NCBI RefSeq assembly: GCF_900177345.1
Contig: NZ_FWZT01000002.1
Span: 124,001 to 188,000 of the forward strand
Length of the DNA stretch: 64,000 nt
Source: Pseudobacteriovorax antillogorgiicola
GTDB taxonomy: Bacteria > Bdellovibrionota_B > Oligoflexia > Oligoflexales > Oligoflexaceae
Direction: 5' to 3'
Shown: in pieces, positions 44,799 through 54,660 of the stretch
How the letters are laid out: each line of letters starts with the position of its first letter
Position numbering within the stretch: the stretch's first letter is position 1
Notes under the pieces: model-generated
Databases searched by the model: none
The model's input: only the letters and a program-made list of their open reading frames with translations
What the model was told of the DNA's origin: nothing
Position numbers and translations under genes: made by a program

Positions 44799-44835
44799 GG
44801 GGCTGTTGACATCGGTTTCAAACCTCAACAGCCCC
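44799..44835 (-). terminator. Hairpin between the AOS fusion gene and the cyclase gene
   Basis: A perfect 11-bp stem (GGGGCTGTTGA / TCAACAGCCCC) with a 15-base loop lies 7 bases past the stop of the AOS fusion gene. No long T tract follows, so termination may be partial. It suggests that the cyclase operon has its own promoter in the 200 bp that follow. Confidence 0.65.
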
Positions 44836-44841
44836 TGGCTA

Positions 44842-47800
44842 TTATTCGCTACTTTGCGAGTTATGCGAATTTTTGCGAAACTCAGCAAGTCTTCCGACCA
44901 GCCATACAAAGGCCTCAGTCTGTCCCTTAAGTAAGCAGTTTCCTTTGCTAATGCCGAAAAGAAATTCGCTTATATCATGAGTGTAAAGAGTTTCAAGGTA
45001 GCGAATATGGTCGAAGGATATAGCACAGCAGGGAATGGTGGCATCTCCATTAACTTCCAGAGAATAGGTACCTTGACGAAAGCAGAGACCAATTGGTTCA
45101 CAATCTGGGATTATGAACCGTAAATCAAGATCTAGTCCTTTTTGGTGTTCTGTATTGAGAGCAATGACGTGTTCAGCGAATCTAGGGAGCCACAGTCTAA
45201 ACTTCTGCAAGACAGTGGGGTGATCTGAAAGAAATTTAACTCTATTGTCTGTCTCATACATTTTAAGATCGGCCAGCTTCTCTGCTTCTATAAGAGCTTC
45301 TAATGTTTTGTCTACGTCCTCACGGGTGTGAGCTGCGGAACAGATGAATCGCAGACGGCCTCTGCCACTTTCAACAATTGGATAAGTCACTGCAGAGGTC
45401 TGAATTCCTTGTTTGAACAACTCATCAACGATTGTAAAGAGCTTATCCTTATCCTTAAAATGTGGAGTGACGATGGGGCCATCGCCAGTGCCTAAGTCAT
45501 AGCCTGCATCTTGGAATCGCCGGCGCATATATCGGGTCGTGTCCCATAGTCGTTGTCGGAGGTCCGCGTCATGGCTTAACCTGCGAAGGGCAGCTAAGGC
45601 TGCAGCAATATCTGCAGGACTTACGGATGCTTGGAAAATATAGGCTCTAGCGGATGCTTTCAATAGTTCAGCGTGTTCTCTGCTACAGGCGACCACTCCC
45701 CCTAGACTACCCATGGCCTTGCTTAGGGTTGTCATGATAAAATCGGCTTCGTGGCTGATGCCCTGAGCTGCGCAGATACCCGCACCTTTGTCTCCATAGA
45801 AACCAAATGAGTGAGCCTCGTCGACAAGAACAAGGGCTCCGTGCTGTTTCGCTGTCTGAACGATTTCTGCGACTGGAGCTGCTCCTTCACCCATGCTATA
45901 GACGCCTTCTATGACGACTAAAACAGTGCGATAGGGAGAAACCACCGCCTTTAAGACAGAAGCTAGGTCTTGGGCACTGTTATGCTTGAATGTACGAACC
46001 TCTGCTCCACAGAGCCTTGCTCCATCTACGATGGAGGCATGGCTAAGTTGATCGATCACAACCACATCATTTTCACCGAGAAGTCCAGCTACAACCCCAA
46101 CATTGGCTGTATAGCCGGTGGGGAATAGGCATGCACTTTCTTTACCAACAAGCTCTGCAAAAGCGGTTTCAAACTCAAGGTGGATGTCAGTGACTCCTGA
46201 AGCAGCTGCCGAAGTTCCCATGCCAGAACCATAAGTATCAATGGCCGAACAAGCACTGGCAATGATTTCAGGATCACGATTCAAACCTAGATATAAGTTG
46301 GTCGACCATATGATGGATTCCTGTTCCTTACCTGTTTGTTTATCAACCACCACACCCTTGGTACCACTACCCGTTTTTAATACTCTGCTATAAGAACCTT
46401 CACCATGGCGTTTCATCATGTCTTGATATTCGCATATAAGTTTAGCCTTGTCCGAAGCGGACCAGGAGTTTGATTTTGCGATTTGAAATGTAGGATAGCT
46501 AGCTTGAACCTGGATTTGAAATGAGGTCAATGTTTCAAGTATAGGCTTTGAAAAGCGTGGATCGCCTTCATCTGTACTTTGAACAGTATTGGAAAGAAAG
46601 TTGCTAAATGTAGAAGGTGTGTTGTGTGCTGAAATCTCTGATAGTGAAACCACTCTTCCTATACTGTGCGAAATTCGATTCAAGAATTCTAGGCGAGTGA
46701 GCGAGTCCAACCCTAGGTCATCAAAGGTGTGATCGGGTGAAAATCTGTTTCGTTGAGCCCCAATAAGTGATTCCAGATTATTTCTAACAAGTCTCATCAT
46801 TGCATCACTATTTACAGGCGCGGAAGAAGGAATCACTTCCAAGATTTGCGGATCATTATCTTTACCAGATTCCATTTCAGCTATACCATTTCTGTCTAGT
46901 TTACCGTTAGGCATAACAGGAATACTTTGCACAGCTGATATGCGATGTGGCACCATATAGTGAGGCAAGCGTTCTTTTAGATAATTCCGTATCTCATCCA
47001 AGCCGAGAGCCTCATGTTTCGGTACAATATAGGCAGTCAGTGAGCTTTGTCCTCCTGGGTTTTCTGCAATTGTGACCGCAGCTCGTGCGACACCCTCTAT
47101 GGATTCAAGGCACGATTCTACTTCTTCTATCTCGATCCTAAAACCCCGTACTTTGACTTGTTGGTCGATTCTGCCTAAGAAAACCAATTCATCGTTGCTG
47201 TTCCAGCGGCATAAGTCGCCGCTTCTATAGAGACGACTGTGTTTGAACGTCTCGTTGACATTGACCTCGATGAATCGCTCTCTAGTTTTTGAGTCATCAT
47301 ATAAATAACCTCGGGCAAGCTTATCCCCAGCAAGGTATAGCTCGCCTTCTTGACCTTTTGCCACCGGCTCAAGAGATTTATCAAGGATATAGGCGCAGCT
47401 ATTTGCAACAGAGGTACCGATGGTTATTTCGTCTTTGTGAGACTTAATTTCTTTAACAGTAGAAAATACAGTGTCTTCTGTGGGGCCGTAGACATTGATG
47501 ATCCGAACGTGATCGCTAAGGCTCTGAAGTTGCTTCACAAGGGACGGTTTCAAGGCTTCTCCACCTAGTACATAGCAGGCTATAGAAGGTAAAGAATGGT
47601 TAGATTGAAGTACAGCCTGAACAGCAGATGGGACCGCGACACATGTCTTTATTTGATGTTTTCCCGGGTATTCAAGTAAGTCGAGTATGTTTTCAACAAT
47701 AACGACGGTTCCACCTAACGAGAGAGTTCCTAGAATTTCCATAACCGAAGGATCGAAGCAAATGGAGGTTGAGGCTAGTACACCCCCAAGTTCATAGCTT

Positions 47801-48354
47801 GATAATGTCTCAGACATCGCTTGACTTAAGGCGACAAGGCTTCGATGCTCTACGGCTACACCTTTAGGATGCCCGGTAGATCCTGAGGTGTAGATTACAT
47901 ATGCAAGATCATCGGTTTGAGTTGGCGGTAATTGTGTTACCGGATCGAGTTGCTTGATATCGGTTGTATAAATGATGCAAGGGACACCCTGGCAGAGATC
48001 AGATGAGACTTTCCGATCAACGATCACTGCCGATGCCTTGGAGTGTTCGAGCATAAAACGAACTCGTTCTCGGGGGTACTTCGGGTCAAGTGGGACATAG
48101 GCAGATCCAGCTTGCAATATGCCAATCATTGCGGCTGCCATCTCCCACCCGCGATTCATGCATAATCCAACCAGTGATCCCGGCTCGATGCCTTGATCTC
48201 TGATTTCATTCGCGATGCTACGGGATCGTTGCAGTAGCTGGTGGTAAGATATTTCCAGCTCGCCATCAATAATTGCAATGAGCTCTGGTGTCCGACTAGC
48301 TTGATGTTCCATGAGATTACAGATAGTTGTCTTTTGGGATATGGTCTCTTGCAT
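44842..48354 (-). CDS. Adenylation-carrier-alpha-oxoamine synthase fusion (NRPS-like)
   Basis: One 1170-residue assembly-line enzyme. Residues 1-500: amino acid adenylation domain with YTSGSTGHPKGVA, VYGPTEDTVFS, KVRGFRIEIEEVE and NGKLDR. Residues about 515-590: peptidyl carrier with the phosphopantetheine serine in LGLDSLTRLEF. Residues about 640-1020: PLP-dependent alpha-oxoamine synthase (AONS/KBL/SPT family) with SNLYLG-like opening, VIDQLSHASIVDG, VDEAHSFGFYG and the PLP lysine in TTLSKAMGSLGG. Residues about 1040-1160: a probable SCP2-like lipid-binding domain. The expected chemistry is condensation of the carrier-bound aminoacyl group with a second amino acid, losing CO2 and giving an alpha-amino ketone. 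GAGG supports the start. No release, tailoring or PPTase gene is nearby. Confidence 0.9.
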   Translation of the reverse strand: MQETISQKTTICNLMEHQASRTPELIAIIDGELEISYHQLLQRSRSIANEIRDQGIEPGSLVGLCMNRGWEMAAAMIGILQAGSAYVPLDPKYPRERVRFMLEHSKASAVIVDRKVSSDLCQGVPCIIYTTDIKQLDPVTQLPPTQTDDLAYVIYTSGSTGHPKGVAVEHRSLVALSQAMSETLSSYELGGVLASTSICFDPSVMEILGTLSLGGTVVIVENILDLLEYPGKHQIKTCVAVPSAVQAVLQSNHSLPSIACYVLGGEALKPSLVKQLQSLSDHVRIINVYGPTEDTVFSTVKEIKSHKDEITIGTSVANSCAYILDKSLEPVAKGQEGELYLAGDKLARGYLYDDSKTRERFIEVNVNETFKHSRLYRSGDLCRWNSNDELVFLGRIDQQVKVRGFRIEIEEVESCLESIEGVARAAVTIAENPGGQSSLTAYIVPKHEALGLDEIRNYLKERLPHYMVPHRISAVQSIPVMPNGKLDRNGIAEMESGKDNDPQILEVIPSSAPVNSDAMMRLVRNNLESLIGAQRNRFSPDHTFDDLGLDSLTRLEFLNRISHSIGRVVSLSEISAHNTPSTFSNFLSNTVQSTDEGDPRFSKPILETLTSFQIQVQASYPTFQIAKSNSWSASDKAKLICEYQDMMKRHGEGSYSRVLKTGSGTKGVVVDKQTGKEQESIIWSTNLYLGLNRDPEIIASACSAIDTYGSGMGTSAAASGVTDIHLEFETAFAELVGKESACLFPTGYTANVGVVAGLLGENDVVVIDQLSHASIVDGARLCGAEVRTFKHNSAQDLASVLKAVVSPYRTVLVVIEGVYSMGEGAAPVAEIVQTAKQHGALVLVDEAHSFGFYGDKGAGICAAQGISHEADFIMTTLSKAMGSLGGVVACSREHAELLKASARAYIFQASVSPADIAAALAALRRLSHDADLRQRLWDTTRYMRRRFQDAGYDLGTGDGPIVTPHFKDKDKLFTIVDELFKQGIQTSAVTYPIVESGRGRLRFICSAAHTREDVDKTLEALIEAEKLADLKMYETDNRVKFLSDHPTVLQKFRLWLPRFAEHVIALNTEHQKGLDLDLRFIIPDCEPIGLCFRQGTYSLEVNGDATIPCCAISFDHIRYLETLYTHDISEFLFGISKGNCLLKGQTEAFVWLVGRLAEFRKNSHNSQSSE

Positions 48355-48697
48355 CCAGTTTCCTCACTTGTAGTCAAATTACTTTTCTGGTGGAGAGCAG
48401 GGCTTATGAAGCCATGTAGGGATTATCCTGAGGCAAGAGAACTACAGGACTATCATTGGGTCGAATAGTAAATGACTAGTTTTGTAGTTTGTGCACACCA
48501 GAGGCGAACAAGCAGTGTCAGGGAACTTTGCCTATGCCAATAATGTTAGTGGTGAGAATGAGAGTTTTTGAGCTCTTGTCGAATAAGTTTAGAATCGATG
48601 ATAAACTCTCCCTAAGATTTAAGTTACGTTTTTTTGAACTCAATTATCAGTCATTGGCCGTCAATGAAACCCAAACGAACAAGACAAAGGGGACTCG
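48355..48697. other. Divergent intergenic region, 343 bp
   Basis: It separates the AOS fusion gene from the BASS transporter gene and should contain both promoters. It is AT-rich near the transporter. No RNA gene, repeat or convincing small frame is visible. Confidence 0.5.
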
Positions 48698-49567
48698 ATG
48701 GAAGGAAGCATGCTCACCAAGGTTGTCTTGCCGGTAGCCTTATTTGTTGTGATGTTAGGTATGGGCTTATCCCTAGCAGTGACAGATTTCAAAAGGGTGG
48801 GAACGAATCCCAAGGGTATCTTGGTTGGTCTCTCCTGCCAGATGTTGATGTTGCCAGCTCTGGGTATCGTGACAGCAGTATCCTTGGGAATGTCGCCACT
48901 TCTTTCTGCTGGGCTACTTATTTTATGCCTTTGCCCTGGAGGTGTGACATCCAACCTATTTTGCTATTTGGCAAAAGGCAATGTGGCTCTATCAATCACC
49001 CTAACTGCAGTCGTGAGTCTGATTACCCCATTTTCAATCCCAGTGCTAGCAGACTGGGGAATGGCTTACTTTTTGGGCGAAGGACGAACAATACAGTTGC
49101 CACTGATGAGAACAATTATAACACTGATCGCAATAACGGTACTACCAGTTGGGCTAGGGATGTTGATCAAGCAAAAACGAGGCCCACTTGCAAAGCGAGC
49201 TGAGACTCCCGTGAAGGTTTTATCTATGGTGCTACTTTTTGTGATTATTGCGGGGATCGTTCGCCAAAACTGGGACAAACTTCCTGATTTTTTTGCCCAG
49301 ACTGGAATTGCTGTTGTGCTGCTCAACATTGGAACCATGGTAATAGGATACTTTGTCGGCAGAATCGTAGCTCTTGATCGTAAAGATAGTATTGCGATTG
49401 GAGTTGAGGTCGGCATTCAGAACGGAACAACGGCTTTATTCATTACCAGTACCTTGCTTGCCGATCCTATTTTGTCTATTCCTGCGGCAACCTATAGCTT
49501 GGTGATGTTTGTTACAGGTGCCGCATACTCCTATATATTCCAGCGTCAGAGTGCCAGTAGTACTTAA
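48698..49567 (+). CDS. Bile acid:sodium symporter (BASS) family transporter
   Basis: The 289-residue protein has nine or ten hydrophobic helices and BASS landmarks: LPVALFVVMLGMGLSL followed by TDFKRVGTNPKG, LCLCPGGVTSNLFCYLAKGN, and EVGIQNGTTALFI, the conserved crossing region near the sodium sites. Family members carry organic anions, such as bile acids, pantothenate or keto acids, with sodium. The substrate is not readable. The start may be at 48698 or at the ATG 12 bases later. It is divergent from the AOS fusion gene, so export or uptake linked to that product is possible but unproven. Confidence 0.9.
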   Translation: MEGSMLTKVVLPVALFVVMLGMGLSLAVTDFKRVGTNPKGILVGLSCQMLMLPALGIVTAVSLGMSPLLSAGLLILCLCPGGVTSNLFCYLAKGNVALSITLTAVVSLITPFSIPVLADWGMAYFLGEGRTIQLPLMRTIITLIAITVLPVGLGMLIKQKRGPLAKRAETPVKVLSMVLLFVIIAGIVRQNWDKLPDFFAQTGIAVVLLNIGTMVIGYFVGRIVALDRKDSIAIGVEVGIQNGTTALFITSTLLADPILSIPAATYSLVMFVTGAAYSYIFQRQSASST

Positions 49568-49844
49568 AAAATATAGCACACAGTCAAAGTACTGCTCTCA
49601 CCAATCTCTCACTCAGAGTCGTATAGACGAAGGGACAAATGGTTAAAGCAAAGCCTGCCCGCCGAAGTTATGACTCCAGAGTAAAATCCTACCGATCACG
49701 GGGACTCTTGATAAGCCATATAGGCGCTATTGGTGTGAGTCGATAGAATTTCGGCTCATCGGAATCTCCTTCGAAATTTGATTAGGTTTTGATTGAAATT
49801 ATGCTAGGACGGACTCCATCGTGATCCCAACAATGGAGTCTTAT

Positions 49845-50843
49845 ATGAGAGCTAGTATAGTTATTTACGGTATAGTATCCGCAGTGTTGATCCTGTCAGG
49901 GTGTATCCACAACTCTAAACAGAATGATATGTCTGCCGATCGATCGGGAGTGCAACGGATCGAAGGTGTTGCCGACCTAGAGCATCATGATGACAAGAGC
50001 CCTTTCCGCTTTGTTCAAGCTTATGGCCAAACAGATCGCTTCGAAATCGCTACTTGGAACATCGAGAATTTTCCTAAGGCAGACACCCTGTCTCATGACC
50101 AAGCTGCAGAGATTATCGATCGTATGGATGTGGATCTGATCGGCGTGCAAGAGATCACGTCGATTCAGGATTTCGAGGTTCTTGTCAAGAAGGTTGATGG
50201 CTATGACGGCATGATTTCAACCCATCGCTATAGCGATGATAGGGCACAAAAAGTCGGTTTTATTTATAAGAGATCTGAGCTTGAGGTGCTGGAGAGCCGC
50301 CAGATCTTTAAAAACAATCGATTTGCCTTTCCTAGGCCTCCCGTAATGGCCAGATTCAGGCGTATAGAGCCCAAACCTGGACTATCTGAGGAATTCATCG
50401 CGATTGTCCTCCACCTAAAGGCTATGGGAGATGATAAGAGCCGTATGAGACGAGTCAGCGCGAACAGACTGTTAGAAAAATTTGTCGAGAAGATCCAGCA
50501 AAACGAGCCTAAGGCGGAAATCTATGTCCTGGGCGATTTCAATGAAAGCTTTACTAACAAACAGGCTCGCCACGTGTATCAACCATGGCTTACAGCATCC
50601 AAGGGCTATCATTTCCCTAGTCAGGGACATGTTCAGCAAGGAGAATACAGCTATATCAGCACCACGGATAAATTTAGGTACTCAATGCTTGACCACATTG
50701 TGGCAAGTCCTGCGGTGCGCATTGAAACTCTCATTGTACCGAAGTTCTACAAGGTCGCGCCGTTTTTTCGTGATGAAGTGTCTGATCACCTTCCGGTGAT
50801 TGGTATTATTGAGCCCAGTGAGAGGGCTTCATCACGTTTTTAG
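49845..50843 (+). CDS. Endonuclease/exonuclease/phosphatase-family lipoprotein
   Basis: The ATG at 49845, with GGAG upstream, opens a lipoprotein signal ending LSGC-I. The EEP fold follows: FEIATWNIENF (Asn), DLIGVQEITS (Glu), VLHLKAMGDD, IYVLGDFNESF (catalytic Asp-Asn), and VSDHLPVIG (Asp-His). Family members cut DNA or phosphoesters with a metal ion. A membrane-anchored extracytoplasmic enzyme is expected; a nuclease or a sphingomyelinase-like phosphatase are both possible. It stands alone. Confidence 0.87.
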   Translation: MRASIVIYGIVSAVLILSGCIHNSKQNDMSADRSGVQRIEGVADLEHHDDKSPFRFVQAYGQTDRFEIATWNIENFPKADTLSHDQAAEIIDRMDVDLIGVQEITSIQDFEVLVKKVDGYDGMISTHRYSDDRAQKVGFIYKRSELEVLESRQIFKNNRFAFPRPPVMARFRRIEPKPGLSEEFIAIVLHLKAMGDDKSRMRRVSANRLLEKFVEKIQQNEPKAEIYVLGDFNESFTNKQARHVYQPWLTASKGYHFPSQGHVQQGEYSYISTTDKFRYSMLDHIVASPAVRIETLIVPKFYKVAPFFRDEVSDHLPVIGIIEPSERASSRF

Positions 50844-50851
50844 CAGGCTTA

Positions 50852-50888
50852 AGGGCTGTCAAAGTTTGGAAAACGCACTTTAGCAGCC
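50852..50888 (+). terminator. Imperfect hairpin after the EEP lipoprotein gene
   Basis: GGGCTGTCAAAGT and ACTTTAGCAGCCC pair over 13 positions with two internal mismatches and an 11-base loop, nine bases past the stop. There is no T tract. Confidence 0.4.
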
Positions 50889-51016
50889 CGACTGGATGAA
50901 ACGTCAACAACCCTTAGTCGAGAGCATGAGTCAATTTCACTGCCGCTATCGATTGAGTGGGGATATATCTGAGGTAGTATTCATGTGGTGTTGAAATTAA
51001 ATCTCAATGACCAAGA

Positions 51017-53674
51017 TTAGTTCAAATATTTCTCTGCAAGATAGGAGTACAACGAAGACCACTCCACATTAGACACAGCTTCGTTGTAGAAAATGGTCTC
51101 TGCCAAAGCACCTTGGAAGTAAAGACCATTTGAGGCTGATGACCCATCATGAAAAACAGTCTGATTGTTGATTCCACCAAGGCCAATGGCTCCTCCGTGA
51201 TTGAATAAAAAGCCAATTCCCGTGGTTTGAAACTCCTGGTCGTTAACTTTTAGTTCTAGAAAGTCTTGGCTTTGGCCGAAACGTCCCAGAACCACATAGT
51301 TTTGGTTGGCTGATACTGGAATCTTGGCAAAGCTAGAGCCCCAAGGTGTGGTTGCGCCCCCGTCATCGTTATTGAAGTTGTAGGCGTTCATATAAAGCTC
51401 GCCGTTCAGAATATAGAAATTCACCCCACGAGCACTACCGCCCTGCTCATAAATAACTTGGTGACTAGTCACATCACTGCCCGTGCGGATGGCGAATGCA
51501 TAAGTTTTTCCTGAATAGGGACCGTTGGTATTCAAAGCAGCATCATTATCAATCACAAACAGATCGTCTGTTCCATCAAAGCTTACTCCATCATAGCCGT
51601 TCACGATGCCTGCTTGCAAGGTTGGTCTCGCTCCATTGCTGGATTGATAGACTTGCTGGTTTTCAGAGCTTTGATCTATCCAAGCCGATACCAAATTTCC
51701 TGAGACCAAACTTAAACCCTGGCTGGTATCTAGCTGTAAGGCCACCTCTCCATTGGGGGAGAATTGCTCATCATCGATGATTGAAATAGTCACGTCCCCT
51801 TGATAGATAGCATAGGAAGGGTCATCATTGACGCTCACGGCTATAGTTTCGGTATTTTCCCCTAAGTTATCATCGATTATTACAATGGTTTCACTGGCTG
51901 TAGACTCGAAAGCTGGTATCACTAATATGCCTTGTGTCAATTCGAAATCGACGGTTTCTGTTGCTGAGCCACTAACCGAATAAGTCACACTCAGATCGCT
52001 ATCGCTAACTTCAGTCCGAAAAACAGTTATTTGGGGGTGGATGTTTTCACCCTCTCGTACCGCCTCGTAGTTAGCACTTAAAGTCACAGAAGGCTGATTA
52101 AATCCATACTTATCGTTGAAGAATGAAAGGACTCCCAATAAGTCACTTTCATTCTGTCCACTGTTGTAAGCAACAAACTCTGCAATGTGTCCTGCGAAAT
52201 TAGTATTGCTAACATTGGTACCCATGTCGTGAAACAATGTACTACCAGCTGGACCACCAAGACCGATGTCATCGCTATGGGCGAACAACTTACCAACCCC
52301 TGAGATCGATCCTATTTGAGATCCATTGAGGTAGGCACTGATAGATTCATTATTGTGGTTGAAAAATAGCGCAGCAACGTAAACAGTATTTGGATCAACG
52401 TTGACGGCGACATATTTAGAAACCCATGGAGTGGTGGCACCACTATCATCGTTGGCATTGTTCCAGCCATTAAAATAGAGTTGCCCTTGATCGAGATAAA
52501 GAGACAGCCCTCTCGTGCTACCCCCTTGCTCATAAATGATTTGTCGTCTTGAAATGTCCCCGCTAGTTTGGAAAACAGCGAACAGCGTCTTCTCTGAGGC
52601 AGAACTGGCCAAGTTAATATCTGCAGTGTCTGAAATCAAAAGGACATCGTCGATACCGTCAAATAACGCTGCATCTTGCCCCTGCACGCTTGCTGTCGCA
52701 AAGCTTGGTTGACGCCCGCTATTGCTCTGAGAAGCGTGATTGTTTTGCCCTGACTGATCAGTCCAAGAAGTGATATCTGAAGCAGATGTCACAATGCTTT
52801 CAGGTGTCAACCAGAGTATTTGACTGGTGGGATCGATGTCTGTATCAGTGTCAAAAATAAGTGTCGTCGCAGCTCCATAGTGATAGTATTCAGGGCCGTC
52901 CAAGATGGCGACTGTGAGTGTTTCTGTGTTCTCTGCGTAGTTATCATCCACTAAAGTCACAAAGAACTCTACGCCTACCTCTCCTTCTGGAATCGTAACA
53001 GTTGTCGGCGGTGTTTGATAGTCACTCCCGAGCTCTGCAGAACCACTGAGTAGGATATCAACATCTAAGGCTGATGAATCAGCCTCAGTAACCTTTCTGA
53101 GTAAAAATTTAATCTGGCCATCATTTTCGTTGACTCCACTTGTTGTGGTTTCGATAATCACGATATTTTCGTTGACATCGTAGATTTCTTCTAGCCCTTC
53201 GATGCTCTGACTGATTTCAAATGAGATAGTATCCGTATCCACTGTAGGATTTGAAAGCTGTTCTCGAACAGTGACGATTGCTAAATCTCCGGACCCATTG
53301 GTAAAGAAGTTCTGTGATCCGGTAGCAGGATTAAACATTCCCTGGAGGTTGTACGTTTGCCCGTTCATATCAAAGCTTTGAACAACTATCGCACAATCAA
53401 TATCGTACTTGTAAAGGCTGATGGGATCGGCTTTCAATTGAAACACCTGCTGGTAGCCACTGCGACAAGACTGAAGCTCAAGGCTGGCATCGGTTATGGT
53501 CTGGCTGAGTTGAAATCCGGAGCGGTATTTCATATTTACTTTTAGTTCAAAGCGTTTCTCAAGATCCAGCCAATGTCCACCCGCGTCGATGGACGCAGTT
53601 GTTTGCCGCTCCTTCTCCGCACATGCGTAAGAAAGTAATTGAATGATAACCGCAATGGCTAAACATCGAACCAA
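51017..53674 (-). CDS. Calx-beta / LamG-like surface lipoprotein with duplicated module
   Basis: A TTG start with AAGGAG opens a lipoprotein signal ending SYAC-A. After an N-terminal domain of 140 residues, a Calx-beta motif (GVNENDGQI, DNYAENTETLTVAI) and a LamG/concanavalin-like domain (WTDQSGQNNHASQS, ALFDGIDDVLLIS, IIYEQGGSTRGLSLYL) follow. Both types then repeat: Calx-beta (REGENIHPQ, DNLGENTETIAVSV) and LamG (SFDGTDDLFVI, IYEQGGSARGVNFYI). The total is 885 residues. Such proteins are exposed adhesins or matrix proteins; calcium binding is inferred from the acidic Calx-beta loops. The two modules share strings such as YEQGGS and ATTPW. Confidence 0.88.
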   Translation of the reverse strand: MVRCLAIAVIIQLLSYACAEKERQTTASIDAGGHWLDLEKRFELKVNMKYRSGFQLSQTITDASLELQSCRSGYQQVFQLKADPISLYKYDIDCAIVVQSFDMNGQTYNLQGMFNPATGSQNFFTNGSGDLAIVTVREQLSNPTVDTDTISFEISQSIEGLEEIYDVNENIVIIETTTSGVNENDGQIKFLLRKVTEADSSALDVDILLSGSAELGSDYQTPPTTVTIPEGEVGVEFFVTLVDDNYAENTETLTVAILDGPEYYHYGAATTLIFDTDTDIDPTSQILWLTPESIVTSASDITSWTDQSGQNNHASQSNSGRQPSFATASVQGQDAALFDGIDDVLLISDTADINLASSASEKTLFAVFQTSGDISRRQIIYEQGGSTRGLSLYLDQGQLYFNGWNNANDDSGATTPWVSKYVAVNVDPNTVYVAALFFNHNNESISAYLNGSQIGSISGVGKLFAHSDDIGLGGPAGSTLFHDMGTNVSNTNFAGHIAEFVAYNSGQNESDLLGVLSFFNDKYGFNQPSVTLSANYEAVREGENIHPQITVFRTEVSDSDLSVTYSVSGSATETVDFELTQGILVIPAFESTASETIVIIDDNLGENTETIAVSVNDDPSYAIYQGDVTISIIDDEQFSPNGEVALQLDTSQGLSLVSGNLVSAWIDQSSENQQVYQSSNGARPTLQAGIVNGYDGVSFDGTDDLFVIDNDAALNTNGPYSGKTYAFAIRTGSDVTSHQVIYEQGGSARGVNFYILNGELYMNAYNFNNDDGGATTPWGSSFAKIPVSANQNYVVLGRFGQSQDFLELKVNDQEFQTTGIGFLFNHGGAIGLGGINNQTVFHDGSSASNGLYFQGALAETIFYNEAVSNVEWSSLYSYLAEKYLN

Positions 53675-53910
53675 GTGCTCTCCTTAGATCTTTCCTTATC
53701 TTCAGGTTCGGTCATTGCGGTTGGAAAGTTGACTCCTCTCACGAAGCCTTAATTACTAAAGTTATTTTAGTGTCTTATGCCTAGGTGGACGCAGGTAATA
53801 TCTACAGGATTAGAGCCCGAATGTTACATATTCTGGCTGGTGGTAAGATTCTAACTTTATTTCGGATATCACACCCAAGGAGACGCGAAGCCAGGGCTAA
53901 GGAATTAGGT

Positions 53911-54330
53911 CTACCGGATCTCAAGTAATTCGATGTCAAAGATTAGGGTGGCATCAGGTGGAATGCGGCGAGCCTTGCCCTTCTTGCCGAATGCCATTTC
54001 TGGTGGAATGACAAGCCGCCGCTTTCCTCCAACCCGCATTCCTAGTAATCCTACTTTCCAGCCATCAATCAAGGTCGCGCTGCGCATTGAGTACTTCCTG
54101 GACTCATTCCCACTTGAGTCGAATACGGTGCCGTCTTGAAACTTGCCCGTGTAGCGTAGAACAACGGAATCAAATTTACCGACTTCGTCTTTACCTTGCC
54201 CTACTTCAATCTCCTGAATTTTAAAGCCGGGATGAATTTCAGGATCGGTACATGACGGAAGGTATAAGAGCAAGACAATCGATGAAATTGTTTGGAGCCA
54301 CATTACCTTGATTGGCTGGCTCAAGAGCAT
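53911..54330 (-). CDS. FKBP-type peptidyl-prolyl isomerase lipoprotein
   Basis: The C-terminal 105 residues are a complete FKBP domain: DSVVLRYTGKFQDGTVFDSS, LIDGWKVGLLGMRVGGKRRL, IPPEMAFGKKG and LIFDIELLEI. The N-terminus is a lipoprotein signal with lipobox LPSC. The start is uncertain: the ATG at 54330 gives a positively charged n-region but lacks a ribosome site, the one at 54303 has AAGG nearby but no charge, and a GTG-led frame extends to 54372. It probably assists folding of exported proteins in the periplasm. Confidence 0.9.
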   Translation of the reverse strand: MLLSQPIKVMWLQTISSIVLLLYLPSCTDPEIHPGFKIQEIEVGQGKDEVGKFDSVVLRYTGKFQDGTVFDSSGNESRKYSMRSATLIDGWKVGLLGMRVGGKRRLVIPPEMAFGKKGKARRIPPDATLIFDIELLEIR

Positions 54331-54660
54331 GTGGAATCTTTGAACTTGGTGATATAGAAGGTGCATATTCACTGTGGCAACATGATAGTTGGAGCCCTTT
54401 CAGGATCTTGTTGTAAACGATTTTTTAGATGTCTTCGGATAGTTAGGAAAGATTCAAATGGGTATTTTCTTCCTAAATAGTCATCGCCAACTCGATCTAA
54501 TGACTAAAACTAAAGGTGATCCAAGCACTGAGCTCTATTCCGATAAAGTATTTATACTTGTGAAAATCGTAATTATTGGAAAGATCCGATGCCATGATCA
54601 AGGGCAATGAAAAGACAGATAGTATCGGCAATTAAGAATATATCAGTTTCATAAAAACTG
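54331..54660. other. Intergenic region, 330 bp
   Basis: This lies between the MDR oxidoreductase and the FKBP gene, both leftward. It is AT-rich with scattered short inverted repeats. No gene or RNA is visible; the FKBP promoter should be at its left side. Confidence 0.45.

Noticed and set aside
48634-49203. 189-codon plus-strand frame over the BASS transporter
   Set aside because: It is a shifted shadow of the transporter, which has clear family motifs and membrane helices.
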